Shown here: positions 1 through 8,950 of the stretch, in pieces
How the letters are laid out: each line of letters starts with the position of its first letter
Position numbering within the stretch: the stretch's first letter is position 1
DNA from: Mesorhizobium sp. M8A.F.Ca.ET.218.01.1.1
Lineage (GTDB): Bacteria > Pseudomonadota > Alphaproteobacteria > Rhizobiales > Rhizobiaceae
Direction: 5' to 3'
DNA length: 64,000 nucleotides
NCBI RefSeq assembly: GCF_004791165.1
Contig: NZ_SRUZ01000001.1
Coordinates: 912,382 to 976,381, forward strand
Program-made: the position numbers and the translations under genes
The notes under the pieces: generated by a model
The model's database searches: none
Seen by the model: only the letters and a program-made list of their open reading frames with translations
Told to the model about the DNA's origin: nothing

Positions 1-1
1 A

Positions 2-1036
2 TCTGAAAAGCAGGTCACCCCGGGCAAGTCGACCGACGGCTGGCTCGGCATCACCGACAAATACTGGGCCGTGACGCTCGTGCCGACCGAAAAGCAGCCT
101 TTCCAGCCACGCTATGCCTTTTTCGAGGATGGTCGCCATCGCTATCAGTCCGACTTCCTGACCGATGCAATCAATGTCGACGCCGGCCAATCCGCAACAG
201 TCGAGACGGAGATCTTCGCTGGGGCCAAGGAAGTTGCCAAGATCAACGCATATGAGACTGACCGTCACATTCGCCAGTTCAACTTGGTGATCGACTGGGG
301 ATATTTCTATTTCATCACCAAGCCGATGTTCTGGCTCATCGACACGCTCTACAAATTCTTCGGAAATTTCGGCCTGGCGATCCTGGCCACCACGGTCATC
401 GTCAAGGCCATCTTCTTCCCGCTCGCCAACAAGTCCTACGCGTCGATGGCGAACATGAAGAAGGTGCAGCCCAAGATGCTCGAGATTCGCGAGAAATACG
501 CGGACGACAAGATGAAGCAGCAGCAGGCTATGATGGAGCTGTACAAGACCGAAAAGATCAATCCGCTCGCCGGCTGCTGGCCGGTGGCGCTGCAGATCCC
601 GGTCTTCTTCTCGCTCTACAAGGTGCTCTACATCACAATCGAGATGCGGCACGCGCCGTTCTTCGGCTGGATCCAGGATCTGGCAGCGCCCGATCCGACC
701 TCGCTGTTCAACCTGTTCGGCCTCGTTCCGGTCACCCTGCCGCACATGCTGATGATCGGCGTCTGGCCACTGATCATGGGCGTCACCATGTTCCTGCAGA
801 TGCGCATGAACCCGACGCCGCCGGATCCGACGCAGGCCGCGATCTTCACCTGGATGCCCGTCATCTTCACCTTCATGATGGCCGGGTTCCCGGCGGGTCT
901 GGTCATCTACTGGGCCTGGAACAACACGCTGTCGATCCTGCAGCAGGGCGTGATCATGAAGCGCCAGGGCGCCAAGATCGAGCTGTGGGACAATCTGGTG
1001 GCGCTGTTCCGCAAGAAACCTTCGCCGGCCGAATAG
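2..1036 (+). CDS. yidC: Membrane protein insertase YidC (3' part)
   Basis: C-terminal part of the YidC/Oxa1 insertase, which inserts proteins into the inner membrane alone or with SecYEG. The frame is open from base 2, so the start and the first part of the periplasmic domain lie outside the window. The visible part holds the end of the periplasmic beta domain, then the conserved 60KD_IMP core: a first membrane helix after [11 protein letters not shown], the cytoplasmic loop with [18 protein letters not shown], and the helices ending in [16 protein letters not shown]. The core motifs match the family, and the end lies at the usual distance after the last helix. It is followed at once by a strong terminator. 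Confidence 0.96.
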   Translation, partial: SEKQVTPGKSTDGWLGITDKYWAVTLVPTEKQPFQPRYAFFEDGRHRYQSDFLTDAINVDAGQSATVETEIFAGAKEVAKINAYETDRHIRQFNLVIDWGYFYFITKPMFWLIDTLYKFFGNFGLAILATTVIVKAIFFPLANKSYASMANMKKVQPKMLEIREKYADDKMKQQQAMMELYKTEKINPLAGCWPVALQIPVFFSLYKVLYITIEMRHAPFFGWIQDLAAPDPTSLFNLFGLVPVTLPHMLMIGVWPLIMGVTMFLQMRMNPTPPDPTQAAIFTWMPVIFTFMMAGFPAGLVIYWAWNNTLSILQQGVIMKRQGAKIELWDNLVALFRKKPSPAE

Positions 1037-1054
1037 CCGGCACCTTCCCTCCTC

Positions 1055-1082
1055 AAAAGGCCCGGCTTGTCCGGGCCTTTTT
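1055..1082 (+). terminator. Rho-independent terminator after yidC
   Basis: An 11-bp perfect stem (arms 1055-1065 and 1071-1081, core GGCCCGG/CCGGGCC) closes a 5-base loop and runs into a T tract. It lies 19 bases after the yidC stop. Confidence 0.9.
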
Positions 1083-1207
1083 GTTTGCACCAGGTATCGC
1101 TTCACGATCCCGTGATCGGCGAAACTGCAATCACGCGCGGGGCGTGACTGCGTGTGCGTTTCCAAAGGCTATCAATCCCGATCAGCCCTCACCCGGAGGA
1201 AGACCAC

Positions 1208-1768
1208 ATGCGCTTGCCCACATTCAGGACCATCGCCCTATCAGCCCTCATCGCCGGCATGGCGATTGCCGCGCCGGCCTATGCCAAGAACCCGAATGTC
1301 GGCGGCGCGCCGATGTACGCCACCAAGACCATCGTCGAGAACGCGGTCAAGTCGAAGGACCACACGACGCTGGTCGCCGCCGTCAAGGCCGCCGGCCTGG
1401 TCGAGACGCTGCAGAGCGTCGGCCCGTTCACCGTTTTTGCCCCGACCAACGAAGCCTTCGCGGCGCTGCCGGCCGGCACGGTCGACACGCTGCTGAAGCC
1501 CGAAAACAAGGACAAGCTCACCAAGGTGCTGACCGCGCATGTCGTGGCCGGCAAGATTTCGGGCGCCGAGATGATGAAGAAAGTCAAGGCGATGGGTGGC
1601 AAATACGAGATGAAGACCGTCTCCGGCGACACGCTCACCGCCGAAGTCAAGAAGGGCAAGCTCTACATCATGGACGAGTCCGGCGGCGAGTCGAAGGTGA
1701 CGATCGCCGACGTCAACCAGTCGAACGGCGTCATTCACGTCGTCAACAAGGTTCTGTTGCCGAAGTAG
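1208..1768 (+). CDS. Secreted fasciclin-domain (FAS1) protein, copy 1
   Basis: A 186-residue exported protein with one FAS1 domain, a cell-surface adhesion fold; in rhizobia such proteins include the nutrient-stress protein Nex18 of Sinorhizobium. Residues 1-26 form a signal peptide ending PAYA. The mature part carries both FAS1 hallmarks: H1 ([17 protein letters not shown]) and H2 (near SNGVIHVVNKVLLP) at the end. ATG 1208 is chosen because CGGAGGA lies 6 bases upstream and the signal peptide begins there; an upstream in-frame start would bury the signal. A paralogue lies at 13615-14172 beside a SigK-like sigma factor. This copy stands alone between two terminators and lacks the promoter block seen at the paralogue. 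Confidence 0.9.
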   Translation: MRLPTFRTIALSALIAGMAIAAPAYAKNPNVGGAPMYATKTIVENAVKSKDHTTLVAAVKAAGLVETLQSVGPFTVFAPTNEAFAALPAGTVDTLLKPENKDKLTKVLTAHVVAGKISGAEMMKKVKAMGGKYEMKTVSGDTLTAEVKKGKLYIMDESGGESKVTIADVNQSNGVIHVVNKVLLPK

Positions 1769-1876
1769 CGGCTTCCGGCGAAAAGGGGGCGTCGGCGGAT
1801 CGTTGGTGCTTTCCCGGTCCGCCATCCCCGCCTCATGACGAGGTGCCATGTTTCTTGCGAAGCCGTATCGGCGAGG

Positions 1877-1916
1877 CCGGGGTCCTGTCGTCCCTCACAG
1901 GACCCCGGTTTCTTTT
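1877..1916 (+). terminator. Rho-independent terminator after fasciclin copy 1
   Basis: A perfect 12-bp stem (arms 1877-1888 and 1897-1908, CCGGGGTCCTGT) with an 8-base loop is followed by TTTCTTTT. It lies about 110 bases beyond the fasciclin stop. Confidence 0.85.
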
Positions 1917-1965
1917 GGTGAGAGCGCTTTGCCTCGGCGTTCGAAGCCCGACCGCTTCCGCCACA

Positions 1966-3513
1966 TCACTCCATGACGGCGCTGTGGTCGACCTTGGCCG
2001 GCGTCCCCGGCTTGCGCAGCAGGAGCACAAGCGGGATCGCCGCCAGCGACAGGATCATCATCAGCTTGAAGTCATTCATGTAGCTGATAACAGTCGCCTG
2101 CAGCGTCACCACGCCGTCGAGCGCGGCGCGGCCGGCGGCGGTATAAGGGTTCATCGCCTGGAAGATCGCCGGATCGCTGAACGCCTGGTTGAAGGGCGTC
2201 ACATAGGTGGCAATGTTGGCGTGGTTGATCTGCACATTCTGCGTCAGAAGCGCGGTGACCACCGATATTCCGACACTGGAGCCGATGTTGCGCGACAGAT
2301 TGTAAAGACCGGTGCCTTCCGCGCGCCGCTCCGGCGCCAGCGTGGCGAAGGTGATGGTGGTCAGCGGCACGAACAGGAAGCCCAGGCCCGCACCTTGGAT
2401 GAAGCCGGTGGAGATGATGGTCCACTGCGAAACGTCAGGCGTCCAGCCGGTCATGTCGTACATCGCCCAGGCGGTGATCAGCAGGCCGATGAGCAGCAGC
2501 CAGCGCGTGTCGACCTTGCCGATCAGCCTGCCGACCAGGAACATGCAGGCCATCGTGCCAAGCCCGCGCGGCCCCATGACGATGCCGGCAGTCACCACGG
2601 GATAGCCCATCAGCGTCTGCAGGTAAGGCGTCATCAGCGCCAGGGAGGCGAGATAGGTGATGCCGATGATGAAGATGAAGATCATGCCGACGGCGAAATT
2701 CCGGTCGAGGAACAGCCTCGGATTGACGAAGGTGTTGCGGGCGGTGAAGGTGTGGACGAGGAAGATGTAGAAGGCCGAAGCGCAGATCAGCGCCTCGACG
2801 AGGATCTCGGATGACGAGAACCAGTTGAGCTGCTCGCCGCGATCGAGAAACATCTGCAAGGCGGCGATGGTGATGCTGAGCATGCCGAAGCCCAGCCAAT
2901 CCAGCCTTGCCTTGAAATCCAGCTTGGTTTCCAGGACGTACAGCGACACGCCGGCGAAGGCCAGCGCGCCGATCGGCACGTTGATGTAGAACACCCAGCG
3001 CCAGCTGACATTCTCGGTCAGCCAGCCGCCGATGACAGGCCCCAGCACCGGCCCGACCATCACCGAGACGCCGAACAGCGCCATGGCGGAGCCGCGCTCT
3101 TCCACACTGTAGATATCGAGCAGGATGCTCTGCGACAGCGGCACCAGCGCCGCGCCGAACAGGCCCTGCAGCAGGCGGAAGCCGACGATCTGCGGCAGCG
3201 ACTGCGCGAAACCGCACAGCACCGAGGCGACGACGAAGCCGGTGATCGAGGTCAACAGGATGCGCTTGCGGCCGAAGCGGTTGGCAAGGTAGCCGGAAGG
3301 CGGCGTCATCACCGCCGCCGCTACGATGTAGGAGGTCAGCACCCAGTTGATCTGGTCGGCGCTGGCCGAGACGCTGCCCTGGATATAGGGCAACGCGACA
3401 TTGGCGATGGTCGTGTCCAGCGCCTGCATGATGACGGCCAGGATCACGCAGGCGGTGATGGCGCCGCGATTGGCGACCACCGGCGTGGCACCTGTCGCGG
3501 ACGCGCTGGTCAT
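1966..3513 (-). CDS. emrB: EmrB-type multidrug efflux MFS transporter (DHA2 family), system 1
   Basis: A 515-residue inner-membrane drug/proton antiporter with about 14 membrane helices, the inner pump of a tripartite EmrAB-TolC type system. It shows the DHA2 hallmarks: LDTTIANVALPYIQG in helix 1, GYLANRFGRKR (motif A) after helix 2, and GPVLGPVIGGWLTENVSWRWVFYINVPIG (motif C). Its start overlaps the stop of the EmrA-like gene by 4 bases, so the two are translationally coupled. It is last in a MarR-emrA-emrB operon read leftward. The substrate cannot be told from sequence. Confidence 0.93.
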   Translation of the reverse strand: MTSASATGATPVVANRGAITACVILAVIMQALDTTIANVALPYIQGSVSASADQINWVLTSYIVAAAVMTPPSGYLANRFGRKRILLTSITGFVVASVLCGFAQSLPQIVGFRLLQGLFGAALVPLSQSILLDIYSVEERGSAMALFGVSVMVGPVLGPVIGGWLTENVSWRWVFYINVPIGALAFAGVSLYVLETKLDFKARLDWLGFGMLSITIAALQMFLDRGEQLNWFSSSEILVEALICASAFYIFLVHTFTARNTFVNPRLFLDRNFAVGMIFIFIIGITYLASLALMTPYLQTLMGYPVVTAGIVMGPRGLGTMACMFLVGRLIGKVDTRWLLLIGLLITAWAMYDMTGWTPDVSQWTIISTGFIQGAGLGFLFVPLTTITFATLAPERRAEGTGLYNLSRNIGSSVGISVVTALLTQNVQINHANIATYVTPFNQAFSDPAIFQAMNPYTAAGRAALDGVVTLQATVISYMNDFKLMMILSLAAIPLVLLLRKPGTPAKVDHSAVME

Positions 3514-4802
3514 GACTTTTGTCCGAACAGGCCGATGAGATTGGTGACGAAGTCCGGCAGGCCGCGTGCATGGCCCGTGTCGACGTCGACCACGGCGCTC
3601 ATGCCGCCGCGCAGCGGTGGTTTGCCGTCGATGTCAGCGATGGTGACGCGCATCGGGATGCGCTGCACGACCTTGACCCAGTTGCCGGTGGTGTTCTGCG
3701 CCGGCAGCAGCGAGAAGCTCGACGACGAGGCGGGACTGATCGAGGCAACTTTGCCGTGCCAGACGGCACCGGGATAGGTGTCGACGCTGATCGTCGCCGT
3801 CTGCCCGGGACGCACATAGGTCAGCTCGGTTTCCTTCGGTTCCGCCGCGATCCACAGATCGGTCGACGAGACCAGGCTGAACGCCGGCTGCGAAGCCGGC
3901 AGGTACTTGCCGACCTGCAGCGCGTCGACATTGGTGACGATGCCGTCGAACGGTGCCTTGACAACGGAATCGGCGAGGTTGCGCTGCGCGTCGTCGACGC
4001 CCGACTGGGCCTGGAGGTAGAAGGGGTTCTTCTCCACCGGCTGGTTGGCGTCGCCGCCAAGCTGGGCGAGCGTGGCCTGCGCCTGCGCCTTGGCGACGGA
4101 CACTTTCTGGCGCGCGGCGACGAGATCGTGCTGGGCGCTGTCGAAAGACGCCTTCGAGGCGGTGGAGGTCTTGAGCAGATCCTGCTGCCGCTGGAAGGCG
4201 GCTTCGTAATAGGGAATGTCGGCCTGCGCCTGCTCGATCTGCGACAGCGACTGCTGGTAGCTCGCCTCCAGGGTCAGCACCTGGTTGCGGACGGTGCCGA
4301 GCTGGGCCTGGGCGGCGGCGAGAGCGGTCTCGAAGGAGGCCGGCCGCAGGCGAAACAGCACGTCGCCCTTCTTGACCGCCTGGTTCTCATGCACGTCGAT
4401 CTCCTGCACCGTGCCGGAGACGTCGGTGGAGACGCCGAGCGACTGAGCCTGGATATAGGCATTGTCGGTCGTCATCAGCTGACCGCCGGTGACATAATAA
4501 TAGCCGCCGAAGACAAGCGCGACGGGAAGCAGGGCAAAAAGGACGGGCCGCGCCAGGCTGCGCTTCGGTTTGACCGGAACAGGAGGGGCGACGGCGGCAG
4601 GGGCCTGCCGTGGCGGCGGCTCCTTGGCCGGAGCCTCCAGCGCCGCCGGCTCCAGGGCGACCGGCGCTTCCAGTTCGTCATTTTCGATGACGGCGCTGGC
4701 CCGCCGCTGTTCGCGCTCACTGTCGAGCTGGATAATCTGGTCGGTCCGACCCGCCGGTGTTTCGTCTCCGGCAGGCTTCTTGGGGGATGTCGATTCAGCC
4801 AT
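3510..4802 (-). CDS. emrA: EmrA-type membrane fusion protein (HlyD family), system 1
   Basis: A 430-residue periplasmic adaptor linking the EmrB pump to an outer-membrane channel. A long, charged and proline-rich cytoplasmic tail (about 90 residues) precedes one membrane helix (LARPVLFALLPVALVFGGYYYV). Next come the biotinyl-lipoyl half (TDNAYIQAQSLGVSTDVSGTVQEIDV), a coiled-coil hairpin, the second lipoyl half (VKAPFDGIVTNVDALQVGKYL) and a beta-barrel. The N-terminal tail is longer than in E. coli EmrA. It overlaps both neighbours: 4 bases with emrB and 8 bases with the MarR gene upstream. Confidence 0.92.
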   Translation of the reverse strand: MAESTSPKKPAGDETPAGRTDQIIQLDSEREQRRASAVIENDELEAPVALEPAALEAPAKEPPPRQAPAAVAPPVPVKPKRSLARPVLFALLPVALVFGGYYYVTGGQLMTTDNAYIQAQSLGVSTDVSGTVQEIDVHENQAVKKGDVLFRLRPASFETALAAAQAQLGTVRNQVLTLEASYQQSLSQIEQAQADIPYYEAAFQRQQDLLKTSTASKASFDSAQHDLVAARQKVSVAKAQAQATLAQLGGDANQPVEKNPFYLQAQSGVDDAQRNLADSVVKAPFDGIVTNVDALQVGKYLPASQPAFSLVSSTDLWIAAEPKETELTYVRPGQTATISVDTYPGAVWHGKVASISPASSSSFSLLPAQNTTGNWVKVVQRIPMRVTIADIDGKPPLRGGMSAVVDVDTGHARGLPDFVTNLIGLFGQKS

Positions 4803-5259
4803 GTACTTTCTCCCGGTCGACGGCTGGCTGGGTGCAAGCCGCGAGCAGATTGGATTTGATCAAGCTTAGGGTTTGCAGCAGATGCTGCTGTGTTTCGGAC
4901 GAAAGGCCGGCGAAGGCCTCGTCTCGTGTTTTCTGGCCGTTGCCGCGCATGATCTCGAGCAGCGGACGGGCCCGCGGTGTCAGGTAAAGCAGCCATGCCC
5001 TGCGGTCGACGGGATCGGGCCGGCGCTCGATGAAGCCGCGCGCCTCCATCTTGTCGAGCAGCCGGGCGAGCGTGATCGGCACGATCTCGATGAGGTCGGC
5101 GAGCTTGTTCTGGTGGATGCCTTCATGCAGCGAAAGGAAGGCCAGCACCTGCCATTGGGCGCGGGTCAGCCCCGATGCGCGTGACCGCTGCTCGAACCGC
5201 TTGCGAAGCAGGCGCGCGACGTCGTGCAGCACGAAGCTGATATTGGGGGAAGAGGGCAT
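4795..5259 (-). CDS. MarR-family regulator of EmrAB system 1
   Basis: A 154-residue winged-helix repressor of the MarR family. The DNA-binding part is visible at GLTRAQWQVLAFLSLHEGIHQNKLADLIEIVPITLARLLDKMEARGFIERRPDPVDRRAWLLYLT, including the wing motif with D-RR. It is the first gene of the MarR-emrA-emrB operon, an arrangement in which the MarR protein usually represses its own operon and is released by a pump substrate. The start ATG at 5259 is the only one before the helical N-terminus. Confidence 0.92.
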   Translation of the reverse strand: MPSSPNISFVLHDVARLLRKRFEQRSRASGLTRAQWQVLAFLSLHEGIHQNKLADLIEIVPITLARLLDKMEARGFIERRPDPVDRRAWLLYLTPRARPLLEIMRGNGQKTRDEAFAGLSSETQQHLLQTLSLIKSNLLAACTQPAVDREKVHG

Positions 5260-5294
5260 GGGAGGAGGTCGGGGTCGGGTGGCAACTTTTCGTG

Positions 5295-5323
5295 AGCATG
5301 CTTATTATCATCATGCACATAAT
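5295..5323. promoter_or_regulatory. Candidate MarR operator or promoter
   Basis: An AT-rich island in an otherwise GC-rich leader, 36 bases upstream of the MarR start. It holds TGC..TTATTATCATCA..GCA with partial dyad symmetry. This is the most likely operator/-10 region for the MarR-emrAB operon, but the symmetry is imperfect, so the call is tentative. Confidence 0.35.
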
Positions 5324-5435
5324 CCTGCTGGACGCCCCGCGCAAGACCGATTAAGCCCCGGGGAAGAAAAAACGCATGGGCCACGGCATGCAAAAGCCGC
5401 GTGGCGATGTGGATTTGCCGGCAAGGATTTTGGCG

Positions 5436-5750
5436 ATGGATTGGATCAGGATCGCGGCTCTCACGGCTGTCGTTGGGTGCCCCGGCGCCGCTGCCGCGAA
5501 GGATGCGGTCAGCTGCGGCGGCGCCGCCATGCTGGGCGGCGCGCAGCTCAACTGCAGCCATGTCGAACCCAAGGCACCGCCGCAGTTCTGCACGTTTAGT
5601 TGGGATCTTCACACGATGGCGGGAGATCAGAAGGTCGTCGAAGGCAGCTTCATGCTGCCGCCCGGAGCGTCGAACGTTCAGGTCTATCAGGGCAGTGGTT
5701 TCGACAGCGCGCTGTCCAACCCGATCGTGATCTGCCGCGGCAACAAATGA
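5436..5750 (+). CDS. Small secreted protein of unknown function
   Basis: 104 residues starting MDWIRIAALTAVVG, a short signal peptide with probable cleavage after GAAAA. The mature part has about 85 residues and four cysteines (SCGG, NCSH, FCTF, ICRG) that could form two disulfides after export. ATG 5436 is chosen because it directly begins the signal peptide, with AAGGA ten bases upstream; an upstream in-frame ATG at 5376 would add 20 residues before it. I do not recognise a family. It stands alone between the MarR operon and the acetyltransferase. Confidence 0.6.
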   Translation: MDWIRIAALTAVVGCPGAAAAKDAVSCGGAAMLGGAQLNCSHVEPKAPPQFCTFSWDLHTMAGDQKVVEGSFMLPPGASNVQVYQGSGFDSALSNPIVICRGNK

Positions 5751-5872
5751 GCGTGGCGGGCAAGGAAGGCTCGCTCGTCAGCCGATTGGTGCTATAGGGC
5801 GGATCACGTTATTTTGACCAGGCGCGCGGATTGCGGATCCGCGTGGCTATCACTTCCTGGACGGACTTCGAC

Positions 5873-6511
5873 ATGGACGGACCCAACCCCAGCATCAAGC
5901 ACCCGATCCCGATGCACACGCGCGTCGGCTTCCTGAAGCCTCTGGTGACAGAGCCGAACATCGAGATCGGCGACTTCACCTATTATGACGACCCGGACGG
6001 GCCGGACAAATTCGCCGAAAAATGCGTGCTGCATCACTATCCCTTCATCGGCGACAAGCTCATCATCGGCAAGTTCTGCGCTATCGCCGAGGGCGCGCGC
6101 TTCATCATGAACGGCGCCAATCACGCCATGTCCGGCTTCTCGACCTATCCGTTCAACATTTTCGGCCATGGCTGGGAAAAGGGTTTCGACCCCCAGACAT
6201 GGTCGAAGGAACTGCGCGGCGACACGATGGTCGGCAACGATGTCTGGATCGGCATGGAGGCCGTGATCCTGCCCGGCGTGGAAATCGGCCATGGCGCCAT
6301 CATCGCCGCCAAATCGGTGGTGACGCACGATGTGCCGCCCTATGCGATCGTTGCCGGCAACGCCGCGAAAGTGGTGAAGATGCGTTTCGACGACAGGACG
6401 ATCCGACGGCTGCTGGCGGTGGCATGGTGGGACTGGCCGGTGGACAAGATCGGCCGCAATCTCGACGCCATCAGGAGCGCCGATATCTCTCTACTGGAGG
6501 CAGCAGCTTGA
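5873..6511 (+). CDS. Vat-family xenobiotic acetyltransferase (left-handed beta-helix)
   Basis: A 212-residue hexapeptide-repeat acetyltransferase closely resembling the streptogramin A acetyltransferases (VatA-VatG) and CatB chloramphenicol acetyltransferases. Matching landmarks run along the whole length: MDGPNP at the start, a YYDDPDGP segment, [22 protein letters not shown] (the His is the catalytic base in the family), [26 protein letters not shown], and WWDWPVDKI near the end. ATG 5873 is preferred to TTG 5831 because the Vat family starts with this MxGPNP segment. The stop overlaps the TTG start of engB (TTGA), suggesting coupled expression. Antibiotic resistance is not proven: chromosomal homologues often have unknown substrates. 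Confidence 0.88.
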   Translation: MDGPNPSIKHPIPMHTRVGFLKPLVTEPNIEIGDFTYYDDPDGPDKFAEKCVLHHYPFIGDKLIIGKFCAIAEGARFIMNGANHAMSGFSTYPFNIFGHGWEKGFDPQTWSKELRGDTMVGNDVWIGMEAVILPGVEIGHGAIIAAKSVVTHDVPPYAIVAGNAAKVVKMRFDDRTIRRLLAVAWWDWPVDKIGRNLDAIRSADISLLEAAA

Positions 6512-7167
6512 ACGTTCCCAACAGCACCGCGATCCAAACCGACCTGTTCACGCGCGGATGGATCTTCATCCGCGGCGTGCCGGCCATGAAGTTCCTGCCG
6601 CCGGAAGGGCCGCCGGAGATCGCCTTTGCCGGCCGCTCCAATGTCGGCAAGTCGTCGCTGATCAACGCCCTGGTCAACCAGAAGGGCCTGGCGCGCACCT
6701 CCAACACGCCGGGGCGCACGCAGGAACTCAACTATTTCGTGCCGGACGGATTTTCAGGCGAGGGCACCGACCTGCCGCCGATGGCGCTGGTCGACATGCC
6801 GGGCTACGGCTACGCCACCGCGCCCAAGGAGAAAGTCGACGAGTGGACCAAGCTGGTCTTCGACTATCTCAAGGGCCGCGTCACGCTGAAGCGGGTCTAT
6901 GTGCTGATCGATGCCCGCCACGGCATCAAGGCCAAGGACGACGAGGTGCTGTCGCTGCTCGACAAGGCGGCGGTATCCTACCAGATCGTGCTGACCAAGA
7001 CCGACAAGATCAAGGCTGCCGGCGTGCCGCGGCTGATCGAGGAGACGCTGCAAAAGATCAAGAAGCGTCCGGCGGCGTTCCCGTTCGTGTTGGCGACGTC
7101 ATCGGAAAAGGGCGAAGGCCTGGAGGAATTGCAGGCTGCCATCGTGCTCGCGGCGAATGGCGGCTAG
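6508..7167 (+). CDS. engB: Ribosome biogenesis GTP-binding protein YsxC/EngB
   Basis: A 219-residue TRAFAC-class GTPase needed for assembly of the large ribosomal subunit. G1 is [10 protein letters not shown]3 is DMPGYG, G4 is TKTDK and G5 is near TSSEKG. TTG 6508 is the likely start: GGAGG lies 7 bases upstream, and the N-terminus then reads like other alphaproteobacterial EngB proteins ([21 protein letters not shown]). In this group the gene usually follows yidC directly; here about 5 kb of accessory genes, including a MarR-emrAB operon, sit between them. Confidence 0.95.
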   Translation: MNVPNSTAIQTDLFTRGWIFIRGVPAMKFLPPEGPPEIAFAGRSNVGKSSLINALVNQKGLARTSNTPGRTQELNYFVPDGFSGEGTDLPPMALVDMPGYGYATAPKEKVDEWTKLVFDYLKGRVTLKRVYVLIDARHGIKAKDDEVLSLLDKAAVSYQIVLTKTDKIKAAGVPRLIEETLQKIKKRPAAFPFVLATSSEKGEGLEELQAAIVLAANGG

Positions 7168-7239
7168 TCGTCGTGCGCGCATACGTTGACCGCGCCCTGG
7201 CAATCCGTCAACATCGCAGTGCCGTTCGAGGGCAACCGG

Positions 7240-7941
7240 ATGCGTATCGTTTTTCGTTGTGATCCCGCGCTTGCCGAAATGCTGCCCCGGCCGGTTCCCG
7301 CGCGTGGCGTGCTGCCTGACTGGCTCCGCAACATGCCTCCGAAAGCCTATTCGGAAATCCATGGGCGAGAGATCAGGACAGTAAAACAGTGTCCGCCCTT
7401 CGTTGATGCGATGACACATGGCTTCATGATCCTGCTGCCATGCGATGTGACAGTTGAGAACGGGGCCTTTGAATGGCGGTGGGACATCGCCGAGCCGTCA
7501 ACTAAGGGCCACCCGCGTTCGCCGCTCAGCTTCCATGTCGCCGAACAGCTCTCCGGCGCACCGTTGTCGAATGGGCTGGCGGCGATAAAATTCAACAGTT
7601 TCTGGACGATCGAGTTGGAGGAAGGCTGGTCCCTCTTCGCCACCCATCCGGTCAACCGCGATGATCTTCCTTTCCGCCTGGTGACTGGTGTCGTCGATTC
7701 GGATCACTTCCAGGACGCCGGCATCAATTTCCCGGCGATTTGGACCGACCAGGGTTTCTCCGGCGTGCTGGCGAAGGGCACGCCGGTTGCGCAATGCTTT
7801 CCCGTGCCGCGCGCTGCGCCCGAACTCGTTTTCGAAAGCTTCGATGTCACACGCAAAGCCTCCTATGAAAAAACCGTCGCCGATGTTCTTGCCGAACCCG
7901 GCGTCTACCGTAAGCAGTTTCGCGTGAAACGCACCCGCTAG
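7240..7941 (+). CDS. Uncharacterised cytosolic protein
   Basis: 233 residues, no signal peptide or membrane segment. The sequence starts MRIVFRCDPALAEMLPRPVPARGVLPDWLRNMPP and later has KQCPPFVDAMTHGFMILLPCDV and a Trp-rich FEWRWD and FNSFWTIELEEGWSLF region. ATG 7240 has GAGGG seven bases upstream and is preferred to TTG 7186. The pattern recalls small cupin-like or capsid-assembly-associated hypothetical families, but I cannot assign one. It may be cotranscribed with engB, starting 73 bases after it. Confidence 0.7.
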   Translation: MRIVFRCDPALAEMLPRPVPARGVLPDWLRNMPPKAYSEIHGREIRTVKQCPPFVDAMTHGFMILLPCDVTVENGAFEWRWDIAEPSTKGHPRSPLSFHVAEQLSGAPLSNGLAAIKFNSFWTIELEEGWSLFATHPVNRDDLPFRLVTGVVDSDHFQDAGINFPAIWTDQGFSGVLAKGTPVAQCFPVPRAAPELVFESFDVTRKASYEKTVADVLAEPGVYRKQFRVKRTR

Positions 7942-7981
7942 AGCTCCGATCCGAGTGCCGCCGCTCCAAATGCGACCCGAC

Positions 7982-8803
7982 CTAATTTTTGTTTTTACCA
8001 AGCAAGCCCTTCAACGTTTCGCGATCGATCCAAAGCTTGCCGTGCGGCGCTGACGTCAGGGCCATCGCGATGGTGCCAAAGGTTGTGGCGCGCTGCCCGT
8101 AGGCCGTTCGATAGGCCTCGATCGCGGCGTCCATATCGCCCGCTTCCTGAAGCGCTACCCCCAGATTGACCGCCGCCTCGGCGTCGTCGGGGCGTATCTC
8201 CAGCGCTTTGCGATAGGCGGCCGCTGCCCCCACATGATCATGCAGATCCTGCCTGACAAGGGCGAGGTCGAACCATGCCGACGCGGGCGCGCTTCCCTTT
8301 ACGGCCCGCTCCAGCAAGGGTGCCGCATCGGCGGGCATTCCGTCCTCGAACAGCATGCGGCCCAGGCGTGCTGCCGCCTCCGCCGAAAAGGGATCGGCAA
8401 GTGTCAGCTGTCGCCATACCTCGAGCGCATGGGCCCGGTCGCCTGCCTCATCGAGCGTGCGCCCCTGCTCGATGAGCACAGCGGCGCCAGGCGCCAATTC
8501 CGCCGCGCGCGCGAGATGGAACAGTGCTTGGTCAAAATCCCGCGCCGCCCGCGCCAAGCGGCCGGCGAGCAATTGGGCGGATGCGTTGTCAGCCCGGATC
8601 GCCAGACTTGCCTGAATATGGGCGCGGGCTTCCGATATCTCTCCCTTGGCGAAAAGAACGGCAGCCATAAGGTGGTTGAGAGCAGGGTCGTCAGCCGCCT
8701 CGCGAAGAGCCTCCCCGCAAAGCAGCCGTGCCTGCTCGTGGCGACCGGCGTTGAAGTCCGCCACGATGCGTCGCATCTGATTCTGGAGCTTCGGAACGCC
8801 CAT
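7982..8803 (-). CDS. TPR-repeat protein
   Basis: 273 residues made of about six tetratricopeptide repeats, for example ALNHLMAAVLFAKGEISEARAHIQASLAI and AAVNLGVALQEAGDMDAAIEAYRTAYGQ, with the usual small-residue pattern and proline at repeat ends. TPR arrays serve as protein-protein scaffolds; no catalytic domain or signal peptide is visible. It stands alone, convergent with the uncharacterised gene at 7240. The C-terminus (KLWIDRETLKGLLGKNKN) is outside the repeats. Confidence 0.82.
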   Translation of the reverse strand: MGVPKLQNQMRRIVADFNAGRHEQARLLCGEALREAADDPALNHLMAAVLFAKGEISEARAHIQASLAIRADNASAQLLAGRLARAARDFDQALFHLARAAELAPGAAVLIEQGRTLDEAGDRAHALEVWRQLTLADPFSAEAAARLGRMLFEDGMPADAAPLLERAVKGSAPASAWFDLALVRQDLHDHVGAAAAYRKALEIRPDDAEAAVNLGVALQEAGDMDAAIEAYRTAYGQRATTFGTIAMALTSAPHGKLWIDRETLKGLLGKNKN

Positions 8804-8950
8804 CCCGATCTGCCCTCACGCTCGCGAACGAGAACCATTCCCGCCGAATGATCGGTTCTACCCAGATCCAGACGTTGACGCTCCGCGCCTTGAGGTCAAG
8901 CCGCCCTCCGCAAAAAATCGGCCACTGGACGGCCGTTTCGGAGATTCCTG

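Noticed and set aside
1083..1207. SigK-type promoter block before fasciclin copy 1
   Set aside because: Only fragments such as GAAACTGCAA and GTTTCC occur; the 21-base block found twice near the sigma gene is not matched.
985..2814. A 609-codon open plus-strand frame over the fasciclin and emrB region
   Set aside because: It is read across the well-supported fasciclin gene in another frame and antisense to emrB; its sequence is Arg/Gly/Asp-rich, the usual result of a GC-rich shadow frame.
5831..5872. TTG 5831 as the start of the Vat-type gene
   Set aside because: The Vat family begins with the MxGPNP segment coded at 5873; the added 14 residues are not family-like.
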